37,681 bases of DNA, taken from assembly GCA_031268655.1 (NCBI GenBank), contig JAIRWX010000001.1, positions 1-37,681 on the forward strand, read 5' to 3'. The stretch is from Helicobacteraceae bacterium (lineage in GTDB: Bacteria > Campylobacterota > Campylobacteria > Campylobacterales > SZUA-545). Within the stretch, counting starts at the first letter, position 1. The number at the start of each line of letters is the position of its first letter. Below the pieces are notes generated by a model. It had not been told where the DNA came from, made no database searches, and worked only from the letters and a program-made list of their open reading frames with translations. Shown here one piece after another: positions 1 to 8,452 of the stretch. The position numbers and the translations under genes are program-made.

Positions 1-870
1 CCGCGGCAGAGCGGCGAAAACGTCGGCGGGCTTAAAACCGTTCAGATAGGCGCACGTAAAACGCGCCTTTGGATCAAAAACCTCTTTTGGCGCATAGATC
101 TTCGCCCAAGGCGCGACGCGACGGATAAACGCGAGCGCCTCTCGCTCCTCTTCGTCGGCGGCGCGATCAAAGATCAGCAGCCGCTCGCCGTTTGCGATCG
201 CGTAGATATTAAAGCGACTCAAGGCGATCGGGACGTTAAATCGCGTCCGCAAGCCAAACCTTTTGGCAAACGCGATCGCCGCCGACAATTCGGAGAGAAA
301 CAGCGACGGTAGAGCCAGCGTTAAGCGTCCGCCCCGATATACAATCGTCGTCTCCAAAAGCGTCTCTTTAACGACCTCGATCGGCTCGGCGCGAAGCGGC
401 TCGGAGTTGATCGCCGTTTCAAACAGCGAACTGGATTTGGAGCACAACAGCAAAGGCGCGCTCCGCCGCGAGAGGACGCGGATCGTCTCCTTGAAGTCGG
501 GATCGACCAATAGGCGCCTGTCGGAGACGATGGCGCCAGCGATCTCCGCTTCGATCGGCGAGGCGCTGAAAACAACCGTATTTTGCTCGATCAACAGATA
601 GCGCGCAAGTCCTGCGAGAGCGCGATTCATATCGTCTACCGCGATCAACGCGGTCTCTCTGTCCGCGAGGCGCGTTGGGCGGTTGAACACCGCGGCGAAC
701 GCGCCGTTGGTTAACGCCGCGTAGAGCGCCGTCTCGTCGCCGTCGTCGTGAAAATAGCAGTCGCCGCGCCTTGTCGTCTCGGGCGAAAAGCTAAAACCCT
801 CGATCGCGCCGATTGACGGGCTGTTCAACAACCTGCCGCGAACAACCTCGACAAGCGAGGCGATTCTCAT
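1..870 (-). CDS. Mur-ligase N-terminal-like protein, 3' part cut by window edge
   Basis: The frame is open from an ATG at 870 to the window edge (290 codons, no stop), so the C-terminus is missing. The start overlaps the metG stop by four bases (ATGA), which implies translational coupling. Residues 30-90 resemble the N-terminal substrate-binding domain of Mur ligases such as MurF: an RRGDCYF segment where MurF has its RxGDLFFA-like strand, then an NGAFAAVF strand, then a 'V-D-D-M-N-R-A-L' helix start. I see no Mur ATP-binding GxxGKT motif in the visible part, so it may be a Mur-like non-enzyme rather than a true ligase. A gene of unknown function sits next to metG in several Campylobacterota, and this may be the same family (from memory). 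Function is unassigned; the coding call is firm. Confidence 0.75.
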   Translation of the reverse strand, partial: MRIASLVEVVRGRLLNSPSIGAIEGFSFSPETTRRGDCYFHDDGDETALYAALTNGAFAAVFNRPTRLADRETALIAVDDMNRALAGLARYLLIEQNTVVFSASPIEAEIAGAIVSDRRLLVDPDFKETIRVLSRRSAPLLLCSKSSSLFETAINSEPLRAEPIEVVKETLLETTIVYRGGRLTLALPSLFLSELSAAIAFAKRFGLRTRFNVPIALSRFNIYAIANGERLLIFDRAADEEEREALAFIRRVAPWAKIYAPKEVFDPKARFTCAYLNGFKPADVFAALPR

Positions 871-2759
871 TTAATCGGCGCGCCGTTAGCCGTCGCCGTC
901 TCGGGACGCGCGAGCCGCAAACCGTTTTTGTCTTCAATCGCGAGAACCATTCCGCGGCTCTCAAAACCCATCAGTTTCGCCGGTTTAAGATTGGACACGA
1001 CGCAAACCTGCGTTCCTTCGATCGCTTCGGGCGCGTAAAACTCGCCGACGCCGGCTACGATCTGGCGCGGGACGTCTTCGCCTAAATCCACCCGCAACAG
1101 CAGCAGCTTGGCGCTGTGCTCCACTCTCTTGGCTTCGATCACCGAGCCGATTTTCAGCTCGACCTTCTTAAATTCGTCAATCGTAATGAGATTTGCTTTT
1201 TCTTCGGCGTTTGTCGGGATTTCGGTCAAACGCGGCGCGTCGATTCGCGCAAAGAGCGGCGGCTGGGCGGCAAGCGTAAACGAGGCGATCCACTCCGCGC
1301 GATCGATCAGCGACCGGCGCGTCGGCGCGTCGATCGTTACGCCAAGCGACTTGGCGATCAGATCGCAGCTTTTGGGCATAATCGGCGACAGCGCCAGCGC
1401 GCCCTTCAAGAGCAGATTAGCCATAAAAACCAGCAGTTCGGCAACCTGATCGCTGGCGCCCGTTTTCATCTTTTCCCAAGGCTTAAAATCGTTGACGGCT
1501 TTATTGCCGATCGCAAAAATTTTCCACAACTCTTCTAAATAGCGGTGCATTTGCATAGCCTCAAAGAGCGGGTCGAGCGTCGCCGCAATAGCGTCGATTT
1601 GCTTTTTTTCCTCGTCAAAACAGGGCAAATCCGCCGCCGCGACATTAAACGCAAAGTACCTATCCGCCATACCGAGCAGTCGGTTGAGCAGATTGCCCAG
1701 ATCGTTTGCCAGATCGGAATTGACGCGATCGATCAGCGCCTTTTCGGCAAAGTCGCCGTCCTGCCCAAACGGCACGTCGCGGAGCATAAAATATCGAAAC
1801 GATTCCAGTCCGTACGCGTCCGCCACCTCGCGGGGACTGATCGCGTTGCCTTTGGATTTGCTCATTTTAGCGCCGTCGCGAGTCCACCAGCCATGCGCGG
1901 CGATTCGTTTCGGAAGAGGCAAATTCAGGCTCATCAAAAACGCGGGCCAATAGATCGCGTGAAAACGTAGAATATCCTTGCCGATCACATGCGTCGCGTT
2001 AGACCAGAAGCGCATATTGTGCTCGTCGGTTCCCCAGCCAAGCGCGGTAACATAGTTCATCAGCGCGTCGAGCCAGACGTAAATAACATGCTTTGGATCG
2101 TTGGCGCTTTTTGGCAGTTTGATCCCCCATTCAAAGGTCGTTCGCGTAACGGAGAGATCCTCCAGCCCGTTCTCTACGAACCGAATCACCTCGTTGCGCC
2201 GCGATTTCGGCAAAATCAGGCTTTCGTCGCTTGCGTACCACGCAAGCAGCCGATCTTGATAGGCGCTCGTTCTGAAAAAGTAGTTTTCCTCTTTCAGCAA
2301 TTCCGTCGGCTTGCCGCAATCGGGGCATGCGCCGCCTTCTAACAGCTGCGATTCGTTCCAGAAGGTTTCGCAGGAGACGCAATACTGCCCCTCAAACTCG
2401 CCTTTGTATATATCGCCGTTTGCGCGCATAATTTCGAAAGCCTTTTGCACTCCAAGCTCGTGATCGGAATCGGTCGTGCGAATAAAGCGGTTGTAGCTTA
2501 TGTCGAAATCGTCCCATAGTTTTTTGAACTCGCCGCCGATTTTATCGGCGTAGGCTTTTGGCGTTTCGTTTCGCGCTTTCGCCGCCTGCTCTATCTTTTG
2601 TCCGTGTTCGTCCGTGCCCGTTAAAAAGAAAACCTCCGCGCCTCTTAACCTGGCGTTTCTGGCAAGCGCGTCGCAGAGAATTGTGGAGTAGGCATGTCCG
2701 ATATGCGGAACGTCGTTTACATAATAAATAGGACTTGTTACGTAAAAGAGATCGCTCAT
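867..2759 (-). CDS. metG: methionine-tRNA ligase
   Basis: Charges tRNA-Met with methionine in the cytoplasm. The 630-aa product has the class I signatures: PHIGH at residues 18-22 and KMSKS near residue 298. A zinc knuckle (CVSC...CPDC) lies around residues 127-147. The last ~100 residues form the EMAP/Trbp111-like tRNA-binding domain (KVELKIGSVIEAKRVEHS, then VCVVSNLKPAKLMG). Length fits the dimeric MetG type with an appended C-terminal domain. A TATAAT box on the same strand at 2786-2791 could drive it. The downstream Mur-like gene overlaps its stop codon. Confidence 0.97.
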   Translation of the reverse strand: MSDLFYVTSPIYYVNDVPHIGHAYSTILCDALARNARLRGAEVFFLTGTDEHGQKIEQAAKARNETPKAYADKIGGEFKKLWDDFDISYNRFIRTTDSDHELGVQKAFEIMRANGDIYKGEFEGQYCVSCETFWNESQLLEGGACPDCGKPTELLKEENYFFRTSAYQDRLLAWYASDESLILPKSRRNEVIRFVENGLEDLSVTRTTFEWGIKLPKSANDPKHVIYVWLDALMNYVTALGWGTDEHNMRFWSNATHVIGKDILRFHAIYWPAFLMSLNLPLPKRIAAHGWWTRDGAKMSKSKGNAISPREVADAYGLESFRYFMLRDVPFGQDGDFAEKALIDRVNSDLANDLGNLLNRLLGMADRYFAFNVAAADLPCFDEEKKQIDAIAATLDPLFEAMQMHRYLEELWKIFAIGNKAVNDFKPWEKMKTGASDQVAELLVFMANLLLKGALALSPIMPKSCDLIAKSLGVTIDAPTRRSLIDRAEWIASFTLAAQPPLFARIDAPRLTEIPTNAEEKANLITIDEFKKVELKIGSVIEAKRVEHSAKLLLLRVDLGEDVPRQIVAGVGEFYAPEAIEGTQVCVVSNLKPAKLMGFESRGMVLAIEDKNGLRLARPETATANGAPIK

Positions 2760-2785
2760 TGCGCGCCTTTATAGTGATTGGCGCG

Positions 2786-2791
2786 ATTATA
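2786..2791 (-). promoter_or_regulatory. putative -10 box of metG
   Basis: A perfect TATAAT on the minus strand lies 27 bases before the metG ATG. No convincing -35 element is visible, which is usual for the vegetative promoters of Campylobacterota. Assigned by sequence only. Confidence 0.5.
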
Positions 2792-2974
2792 CGCTAAAGC
2801 GGCTATGGAGGCAAATGGCGAGGCTTTGCCGCTTTTGAACGCCGCGCCCGATCTTCGATCAATATAACTTGCCTATTATTTATACATATTATTGATTAGA
2901 TTATTCTCACGAATGGCGCTATTATTTAATCGCCGTCGCTGATTGCGGCGCATTTCACGATACGGGGGAGAAAC

Positions 2975-4132
2975 ATGAGGATAGGCAAAATCGTCGGGCT
3001 GGCGGCTCTTACAAGCGCGCCGCTATTTGCGGAGAGTTTTGCGGAGGCGATCAGAAATGGCGACTGGGGCGGAGACGCTTATATTTACAACAGATACGCG
3101 GACTGTTACAACAAAAACGGCGCGTGTAATTACTACAACCCAAACGACGACGGCTCCGGCTACGGGCAGGGATCGTTTAATCTCTACTATTCAAGCGCGC
3201 CGCTTAACGGCTTTGGCTTTTCGGTCGGCGAGCGCTTTAATTACCTGATATGGCAGAGATCAAAAAGAGATTTCAGCCGCAATCAAAACGCCGAGCTGCT
3301 GCTGCACACCGCCAATGTCGGCTATACAAGCGAACATTTTGACGCGATCGTAGGTCGTCAACAGATCGCTCTGGAGTGGGTAAGCGATTATCATCAGGCG
3401 GCGGCGGGTATCGTCAAGCCAATGTCGGGATTGGCGCTTTTTTTGGGGTATACGCAAAAGAAAGCCGTGGCGGACGGCGATGACTGGCTTGTAAAGTTCG
3501 CGGAGGTCAACGAGGACAAGGGCGTTTATGTCGCCGATCTGAAATTTACCGGCTTAGAGGGATTGACGCTCAACCCCTTTTACTACAACGCGCCCAATCT
3601 GGCAAGCTGGTACGGCGGCAGAATAGATTACGACGCGAAGTTCGACGACGCCTCTTTCGGCGCGAGCGCCTTATATACGGCAAGCGACGAGGAAGAAGGC
3701 GGCGACGGAGCGTTTAGCCTAGGCGAACTTCGCGCCGGATTTGGCGGACTGAACGTAAGGCTTGGATACGCCAAAGCCGATAAAGACGGAACGGGATCGA
3801 TTACCTCTATCGGGGACTGCGCGGATCCCTTCTGGAACGGCGATATTTTTTATAAACCCGACGTTAGAACCCTTTACGCGAGAGGGGTTTACATATATGA
3901 CGCATGGAGATTTAGCGCGCTGTTTGGCGACGGGGAAGGCGATGGTCTGCCAAAGGTACAAGAGCTAAACCTGAACGTTGGATATACGTTCAAAGACGCG
4001 TTCGACAACTTTAGCGATTCGCTTCGTCTTAGCCTCGTGTTCGTCAATGTCAGCGTCGATAATCATACCTCGTCGCTAAGAGATCACAGCAAATACGCTA
4101 GCTATATCGTCTATAACTTTAGCGGGGAGTAG
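2975..4132 (+). CDS. OprD-like outer-membrane porin
   Basis: A 385-aa secreted protein with a Sec signal peptide (MRIGKIVGLAALTSAPLFA, cut after FA-E). The mature part is rich in aromatic residues and glycine, with alternating strands such as RFNYLIWQ and SLRLSLVFVNV, the pattern of a beta-barrel. The early segment with paired cysteines (ADCYNKNGACNYYN) and the 'IVGRQQIALEW' strand resemble the Opr-family/major outer-membrane porins of Campylobacterota. It ends in YNFSGE rather than a terminal Phe, which is slightly atypical. GGGGGAG ends five bases before the ATG. It stands alone between metG and the oxidase operon. The substrate cannot be told from sequence. Confidence 0.8.
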   Translation: MRIGKIVGLAALTSAPLFAESFAEAIRNGDWGGDAYIYNRYADCYNKNGACNYYNPNDDGSGYGQGSFNLYYSSAPLNGFGFSVGERFNYLIWQRSKRDFSRNQNAELLLHTANVGYTSEHFDAIVGRQQIALEWVSDYHQAAAGIVKPMSGLALFLGYTQKKAVADGDDWLVKFAEVNEDKGVYVADLKFTGLEGLTLNPFYYNAPNLASWYGGRIDYDAKFDDASFGASALYTASDEEEGGDGAFSLGELRAGFGGLNVRLGYAKADKDGTGSITSIGDCADPFWNGDIFYKPDVRTLYARGVYIYDAWRFSALFGDGEGDGLPKVQELNLNVGYTFKDAFDNFSDSLRLSLVFVNVSVDNHTSSLRDHSKYASYIVYNFSGE

Positions 4133-4156
4133 CGTAAAACCGCTTCGCGTCCGCGA

Positions 4157-4182
4157 GCCGTCCGAATCTCCGTTTGGACGGC
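4157..4182 (+). terminator. hairpin after porin gene
   Basis: GCCGTCCGAA pairs with TTTGGACGGC (10 bp with one G-U) around a six-base loop, 24 bases after the porin stop. The run of T expected of an intrinsic terminator is missing, so it may be a transcript-end stabiliser or a weak terminator. Confidence 0.4.
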
Positions 4183-4388
4183 TTCGTCCGCATAGATAAA
4201 GCGCCGATTTAATTTGGAGTTTAAACGTTAATCGTCCGATCGGTTTAGGCTATGCGCGACGGCTAACATTACAAGCCGATCAAAGCCGCCGCAAAAGACT
4301 TTATTTCGCCTTTTGGCGCGAAGCGACGACGATGCAATAATAGTAAATCCGCCGAAGATCGCGTTAACGCCGTTGTTTGTACGCCTAT

Positions 4389-4409
4389 GTCGCCGCCGCT
4401 GGCGGCGAC
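4389..4409 (-). terminator. perfect 9-bp hairpin after the ridA-like gene
   Basis: GTCGCCGCC / GGCGGCGAC with a three-base loop begins five bases after the stop of the ridA-like gene, at the 3' end of the three-gene oxidase operon. No T tract follows on the minus strand. It probably ends or protects the operon transcript. Confidence 0.45.
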
Positions 4410-4414
4410 GGTTG

Positions 4415-4912
4415 TTATTTACCGCTTTTGCGAACGGCGGTAACCTCTATCTCGACAAGCCACGCGGGATTTGCCAGCGCGACTACCTGAAAGACCGATC
4501 TTGACGGCAGGTTCGGCTGATTTTTGCCGCCAAAAAACTTGACGTAACCTCTCATAAATCCGTCAAAATCCATCTTATCGGAGTTCTTTGGATCGCCGAC
4601 TAGAAAAACCTGCATTTTGACGACGTCGCCCGTCTCCATACCGAGCGATTTCAAACTCTTCTCGATGCTTTGCAGCGCGCTGATCGTTTGCGCTTCGGTA
4701 TCGCCGTACGCTTCCCGCGATCCTTTCGGAGCGCTTTTGTTGATAACGGTTGGAACCGCGCCGCTAAAATGAACTACCGCGCTGGACGCCGGAATCTCCG
4801 TCGCCATAGCGATCGGAAAGTCCGATCCGGGCGTTTTGTGCCGAATCGCTGCGGCGCACAAAACGTTTGCCGCAATTGCTAAACACATTAAAACCCTAAA
4901 CAATACGCTCAT
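4415..4912 (-). CDS. exported RidA-family (YjgF/UK114) imine/enamine deaminase
   Basis: RidA proteins hydrolyse reactive enamines and imines to keto compounds and ammonia. This 165-aa copy keeps the family core: PSRSVFQVVAL carries the Arg that holds the substrate carboxylate, and WLVEIEVTAV carries the conserved Glu. Unlike the usual cytosolic ~130-aa RidA it starts with an export signal (MSVLFRVLMCLAIAANVLCA), so it should act in the periplasm. The start at 4912 is chosen because AAGGAGG lies eight bases upstream; a longer reading would add 30 residues in front of the signal peptide. It is the last gene of the operon, 25 bases after the cytochrome, and would act on the imine product of the upstream oxidase (inferred). 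Confidence 0.88.
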   Translation of the reverse strand: MSVLFRVLMCLAIAANVLCAAAIRHKTPGSDFPIAMATEIPASSAVVHFSGAVPTVINKSAPKGSREAYGDTEAQTISALQSIEKSLKSLGMETGDVVKMQVFLVGDPKNSDKMDFDGFMRGYVKFFGGKNQPNLPSRSVFQVVALANPAWLVEIEVTAVRKSGK

Positions 4913-4937
4913 AAACGTCGCCTCCTTTTTCAAAAAA

Positions 4938-5345
4938 TTACTTAGGTATGTCCGCCGTTCTGACGGCGCCCTTGTAATTGTTGCCGAAGCTGGTTCGCAC
5001 ATAGTTTACGACCTCCACGATCTGATCGTCGGTTAGATACTCTCTAAACCCCGGCATTCCATTTAAGCCGTTTGTAACCGTTTTCAGCGTAGTTTCGGCG
5101 GACATAAGCCTGACGTTGCCCGCCAACGACGGGTAGAAACCCGCGCCGCTGGCGCCCTTTCCGTCCGCCATGTGGCAGCCTTGACAGCTTGCTCTGTACA
5201 GCGCCTCGCCCTTTTTTGCGTCAAAACGTCCGGAATCGGAAGATATGGATAACTGCGGATCGCCGTCGGCAAAAAGCGAAGAGATAAAAAAGTTCCCCGC
5301 CAGCAATAGCGAGCCGATCAACGCGAAATTACCTTTACTTTGCAC
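4938..5345 (-). CDS. periplasmic monohaem c-type cytochrome (class I)
   Basis: A 135-aa small electron carrier. The signal peptide spans residues 1-26 (GNFALIGSLLLAGNFFISS, cut near LFA-D). A single haem site CQGCH lies at residues 54-58, and NGMPGF with Met97 is the likely sixth ligand. The C-terminal helix (LTDDQIVEVVNYVRTSF) is typical of class I cytochromes c. The start is a GTG at 5345 preceded by AAAGGAG with five-base spacing; reading further upstream gives no sensible signal peptide. It lies 14 bases after the flavin oxidase gene and 25 before the RidA-like gene, suggesting that it takes electrons from the oxidase flavin and passes them to the respiratory chain (inferred). Confidence 0.92.
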   Translation of the reverse strand: MQSKGNFALIGSLLLAGNFFISSLFADGDPQLSISSDSGRFDAKKGEALYRASCQGCHMADGKGASGAGFYPSLAGNVRLMSAETTLKTVTNGLNGMPGFREYLTDDQIVEVVNYVRTSFGNNYKGAVRTADIPK

Positions 5346-5359
5346 ATTAACTCCTTTTG

Positions 5360-6982
5360 TCAATTTTTGGCGACAATGTTCGCGTGCAAGCGCTTGATCG
5401 CGTCCTGCGCCGATAGTACCGCGCCCTCCAGCCATGCCGGAATATAAGAGGCGTGTTCGCCCGCCAGCGCAATTCGACCGTCGATCTGGCACAGATCTTT
5501 GTAGCGCTTTTCGCGCGTCTCGTCAGTCCAGATACCGTGACAGCCGTTTGTCCACGGGACGCGATGCCATCCGACGGCGATACCGTTTTCAAAATGATCG
5601 CGGTATTGCGGATGTATCAACGCGCCGTATTTCAGCGCGGCTTCTATTCGCTCGGCGGGAGTCATCGAGGTAAATTCGTAGGCGTTTCTGCCCCAGATAT
5701 ACGCGCCAAGCAGAACGCCCTTGCCCTGCCTGCCGTAGTCGGTATTTGGGTAACCGATCAGCGAAATTGGCGCGTCGGTATAGCTGATGCCTCCGTAAAT
5801 GTGTTCGTCCTCCCAGAAACGGCGCTTAAACTGCAGCCCGATCTTGACCGAAGCCTCGTAAGGCACGGCGCGAATCGCCTCCCGCATCGGCGCGCTTACG
5901 TTGAGCGGGATTTGGCTGAGAATCGACAGCGGGATCGTGCATACGCAGTAATCGGCGCGTTCTGTCAAAGCGCTTCCCGGGCGGGCGCTATTCTCGTAAG
6001 AGACCGACACGCCATTTTCGTCCTGCGCAATCGAAGTAACGCGCGCGTTAAATTTGATCAAGTCGTCCACCTGTTTGGCGAAGGCTTGCGCGATCATATC
6101 CATGCCGCCTACGGGCTGAAAGATAGAGCTTTGAAATTCATGAAACTGACCTGTGATAATCCTTCTCCAGAATCTGGATTTGATCAGCTCTTTGCCCTCT
6201 AATATATCGTTGGAAGCCGCCATAAGCGGCATCAGTCCGCCGCCCGGCCACACTTCAAAACCGCGCCGTTCCGCGCTCTCGATCGATTTTCCGTACGAGC
6301 CGTCTTCGCGCAACGCTCCCCAGCTGCGAAGAGCGGACGTTAACGCCTCGCGATCGGCTTTATTCAACGTCTTGTTCAAAGCGCCCTGATTTACCGACTT
6401 GCTTAATAGCTCGGCTATATGACCTTGAAAGTCGGCTTGCACTTTGCGGTATCTTTGCGGTTTGCCGCCATAGGCTCTGGTTGAGTGGACAAACGCATTG
6501 TAATTGACTTGAATAAACGGCTCAAGCGAAACGCCAAAACTTTTGCAGTAACTAAGTATCGCAAAATGGTTGTACGGAATGCGCCAAGGACCGGGGTTAA
6601 TATATAGCCCCCTGTCAAACTCGCACTTTTGCGTCGCGCCGCCCAGCTCCGTATAAACGTCGCCGCCGCGTATGGTCCAGCATCGTCCCCCGGCTTTTGG
6701 ACGGTATTCGAGTATTTTCACCGAGTATCCCGCGTTGCGTAGTTCGTAAGCCGCCGTCATACCCGCTATGCCCGCTCCCAGCACTAAAACGCTTACGCCT
6801 TTGGGAGCGCCTCTTAGCCGCTCGAACCGCTCGCTCTCCTTAAACGGCGACTGCGCCGCAAAACCCAAATAAGCCATGGCTTGATACATTGCCGCCGCGC
6901 CCGCCGTTTTGCCGATCACGCTTAACGCCTGTCGTCTTGTTATGCCAAGACAATCGCTCGCCTCCATAGAACAATGTTTCAT
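5360..6982 (-). CDS. Tat-exported flavin monoamine / L-amino-acid oxidase family protein
   Basis: An FAD enzyme of the monoamine oxidase/L-amino-acid oxidase superfamily, oxidising an amine or amino acid to an imine. The 540-aa product begins with a twin-arginine signal (TRRQALSVIG at 15-24, then an Ala-rich stretch). The dinucleotide fold GAGIAG is at 69-74, with Glu92 for ribose and the GGRC loop at 98-101. PGPWRIPYNH resembles the 'RxP' substrate loop of L-amino-acid oxidases. LAGEHASYIPAWLEGAVLSA near the C-terminus is the second FAD motif. The start at 6982 is favoured by AAGGAGG five bases upstream; an ATG nine codons earlier lacks a ribosome site. With a cytochrome c next in the operon it may be a dehydrogenase rather than an O2-using oxidase. 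The substrate is unknown. Confidence 0.9.
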   Translation of the reverse strand: MKHCSMEASDCLGITRRQALSVIGKTAGAAAMYQAMAYLGFAAQSPFKESERFERLRGAPKGVSVLVLGAGIAGMTAAYELRNAGYSVKILEYRPKAGGRCWTIRGGDVYTELGGATQKCEFDRGLYINPGPWRIPYNHFAILSYCKSFGVSLEPFIQVNYNAFVHSTRAYGGKPQRYRKVQADFQGHIAELLSKSVNQGALNKTLNKADREALTSALRSWGALREDGSYGKSIESAERRGFEVWPGGGLMPLMAASNDILEGKELIKSRFWRRIITGQFHEFQSSIFQPVGGMDMIAQAFAKQVDDLIKFNARVTSIAQDENGVSVSYENSARPGSALTERADYCVCTIPLSILSQIPLNVSAPMREAIRAVPYEASVKIGLQFKRRFWEDEHIYGGISYTDAPISLIGYPNTDYGRQGKGVLLGAYIWGRNAYEFTSMTPAERIEAALKYGALIHPQYRDHFENGIAVGWHRVPWTNGCHGIWTDETREKRYKDLCQIDGRIALAGEHASYIPAWLEGAVLSAQDAIKRLHANIVAKN

Positions 6983-7009
6983 ACGGCCCTCCTTCGTCTG
7001 AATTTTCAT

Positions 7010-7332
7010 TGCAAAAGCGATCGTAGTGTGAAAGGCGGCATATCGGCGCTTAATTTTTGAACAATTATATGATCATTTTATAAAACTAATATGGCTTTTT
7101 TTTAGTGCAAACAGCGTTGACTTTTTTGCGGCTTAAACGGCAAGCCGCGCCGCTAAATGCGCGATCTAAACGAATCGCCGATCAAGCGCTTCGCGGACGC
7201 GCGCTGAATTTCACCTGTTCCGCGATTGACGATTTGGCAACGGCTTAACGCCAGATCGGCTTTTGTTCGGTTATTATTGTAGATCGCCGCGATCGTCAAA
7301 ACCTTTTCGGCGCTCGGCTTTTTAACGTTGTT
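7010..7332 (-). other. intergenic stretch between queD and the oxidase operon
   Basis: About 320 bases without a supportable gene. The left third is AT-rich and holds the putative operon promoter at 7064-7069. The rest has normal composition with short CGATCG-type words and no clear RNA gene or terminator. The queD and oxidase genes both read leftward, so read-through from queD is possible. Confidence 0.5.
7064..7069 (-). promoter_or_regulatory. putative -10 box of the oxidase-cytochrome-RidA operon
   Basis: TATAAT on the minus strand in an AT-rich block, about 80 bases upstream of the oxidase start. It is the only strong -10-like site between the oxidase gene and queD. Confidence 0.45.
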
Positions 7333-7872
7333 TTAGTTTCCCATAAACAGCTTTTCAAAGCGCTTGCGATCGCCCCAGCCGTTTCTTATCTCGTCGGAGA
7401 AACGAAACTCATCCGGTTTAAGCGCGCCCATGCGCGGATTTTGCACGTCCTCCAAAAAAGCGCGCGCGTAAGCGCTGTCCGTCTCGTGAACAATCGCGCT
7501 CTCTACGCTAATATGCCGTTCGGCGCTAAGCGCGCGATCGGCAAACCAGAAAAACAGACGCGCAAACTGCTCGGCGCTCGGATTGACGGGCGTGATCGCC
7601 CAGCGATCGCTGTGCGACTTTATCGCCTCTATATATGCGTTAGTATCGTTGCCCCAGATTGTTACGCTGTGATCGAAGCTGTCGATAAACCAGCCGAGCA
7701 TATCTTTAATCTGAGAAAAGTCGATCGCGATCTCTCCCTCTTTGAAATCGTCGGCTTTTAAGAGAATTTCCGCCTTGTAACTGTGCCCGTGGAGGCTAAA
7801 CGCGCATCGTCTGCTAGTCGATCCGCGAACAAGATGCGCGTTTTCAAATTTGAAAAGTTTTCTTATAATCAT
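7333..7872 (-). CDS. queD: 6-carboxytetrahydropterin synthase (QueD family)
   Basis: Converts dihydroneopterin triphosphate to 6-carboxytetrahydropterin, an early step of queuosine (7-deazaguanine) synthesis. The 179-aa protein has the zinc-binding histidines of the fold (H13 in ENAHLV, H28 and H30 in LHGHSY), the catalytic Cys23 (SRRCAF) and the FDHSV motif near residue 66. It is somewhat longer than minimal QueD (~120 aa), with a C-terminal extension after residue 140. It begins directly after the ruvC stop (TAA-ATG, no gap), so the two are cotranscribed. queF, a later pathway gene, lies 6.6 kb away on the other side of dnaA-gyrB. Confidence 0.9.
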   Translation of the reverse strand: MIIRKLFKFENAHLVRGSTSRRCAFSLHGHSYKAEILLKADDFKEGEIAIDFSQIKDMLGWFIDSFDHSVTIWGNDTNAYIEAIKSHSDRWAITPVNPSAEQFARLFFWFADRALSAERHISVESAIVHETDSAYARAFLEDVQNPRMGALKPDEFRFSDEIRNGWGDRKRFEKLFMGN

Positions 7873-8349
7873 TTATTTCCTTATCATCGTCCGCTGCGCG
7901 TGGGCGATCGCGACGGCGATTGCGTCCGTTATATCAAGCGGCTTAATCTCTTGTTTTATGCCCAAAAGAACCTTAACCATATACGCCACCTGCTCTTTGC
8001 CGGCTTTACCCTTTCCCGTTACCGATTTTTTCACCTGTAGCGGCGTATATTCGTGAAAAACTCCCAAATCCTGAATTATTTTTAACAGAATAGCGCCGCG
8101 AAACTGCGCGAGTTTCAAAACCGTCTTTGGATTGTACGCAAAAAAAATATCCTCTATAGCCGCCTCGTCGATCTTATGATTTTTCAGAATTAAATCCAAT
8201 CCTGCTATGAGCTCGGGAAGCTGGGCTACAAGCGGATTCGGAGCTATTTTAATAAAACCGGCTTCGATAAGGCTCATCTTGCGTTGTTCTACTTTTAACA
8301 ATGAATACCCGCATTTTGCGGTGCCGGGATCAATACCTAAAATAACCAT
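7873..8349 (-). CDS. ruvC: crossover junction endodeoxyribonuclease RuvC
   Basis: Resolves Holliday junctions with RuvAB. The 158-aa length is standard. Active-site acids are visible: Asp7 in [12 protein letters not shown], Glu in [12 protein letters not shown] near residue 65, and the C-terminal pair in [14 protein letters not shown] near residues 137-140. The DNA-binding segment [16 protein letters not shown] is also conserved. It is divergent from dnaA, sharing a ~100-base spacer that contains DnaA-box-like sites. queD follows with no gap. Confidence 0.95.
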   Translation of the reverse strand: MVILGIDPGTAKCGYSLLKVEQRKMSLIEAGFIKIAPNPLVAQLPELIAGLDLILKNHKIDEAAIEDIFFAYNPKTVLKLAQFRGAILLKIIQDLGVFHEYTPLQVKKSVTGKGKAGKEQVAYMVKVLLGIKQEIKPLDITDAIAVAIAHAQRTMIRK

Positions 8350-8373
8350 TGTCTGAAATACCGCCTCTGTTTC

Positions 8374-8400
8374 TTCACTGCATTTTCACAATGTGAATAA
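8374..8400. promoter_or_regulatory. DnaA-box cluster upstream of dnaA (putative oriC1)
   Basis: Three sites with the TTCAC core occur within 27 bases: 8374-8378 and 8385-8389 on the plus strand, and 8393-8397 on the minus strand. The last is part of TGTGAATAA (8392-8400), the exact reverse complement of TTATTCACA, a classical 9-mer. A TTCAC core is described for epsilonproteobacterial DnaA boxes. The spacer between divergent ruvC and dnaA is the usual place for the upstream half of a bipartite origin in this phylum. Confidence 0.65.
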
Positions 8401-8452
8401 CTTATAAACATTATGTTAGAATCTTTACGCTTTAACGTTATAGGAACGCAAT

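Noticed and set aside
4157-4182. Hairpin after the porin as a riboswitch-like element
   Set aside because: It is downstream of a gene, short and lacks a conserved aptamer-like core, so a transcript-end role is simpler.
4913-5002. Longer N-terminus for the RidA-like protein
   Set aside because: The added 30 residues overlap the cytochrome end and place the signal peptide internally; a strong AAGGAGG fits the later ATG.
5453-6202. 249-codon plus-strand open frame opposite the flavin oxidase
   Set aside because: Product looks like mirrored codon bias and matches nothing; the oxidase on the minus strand has full FAD motifs.
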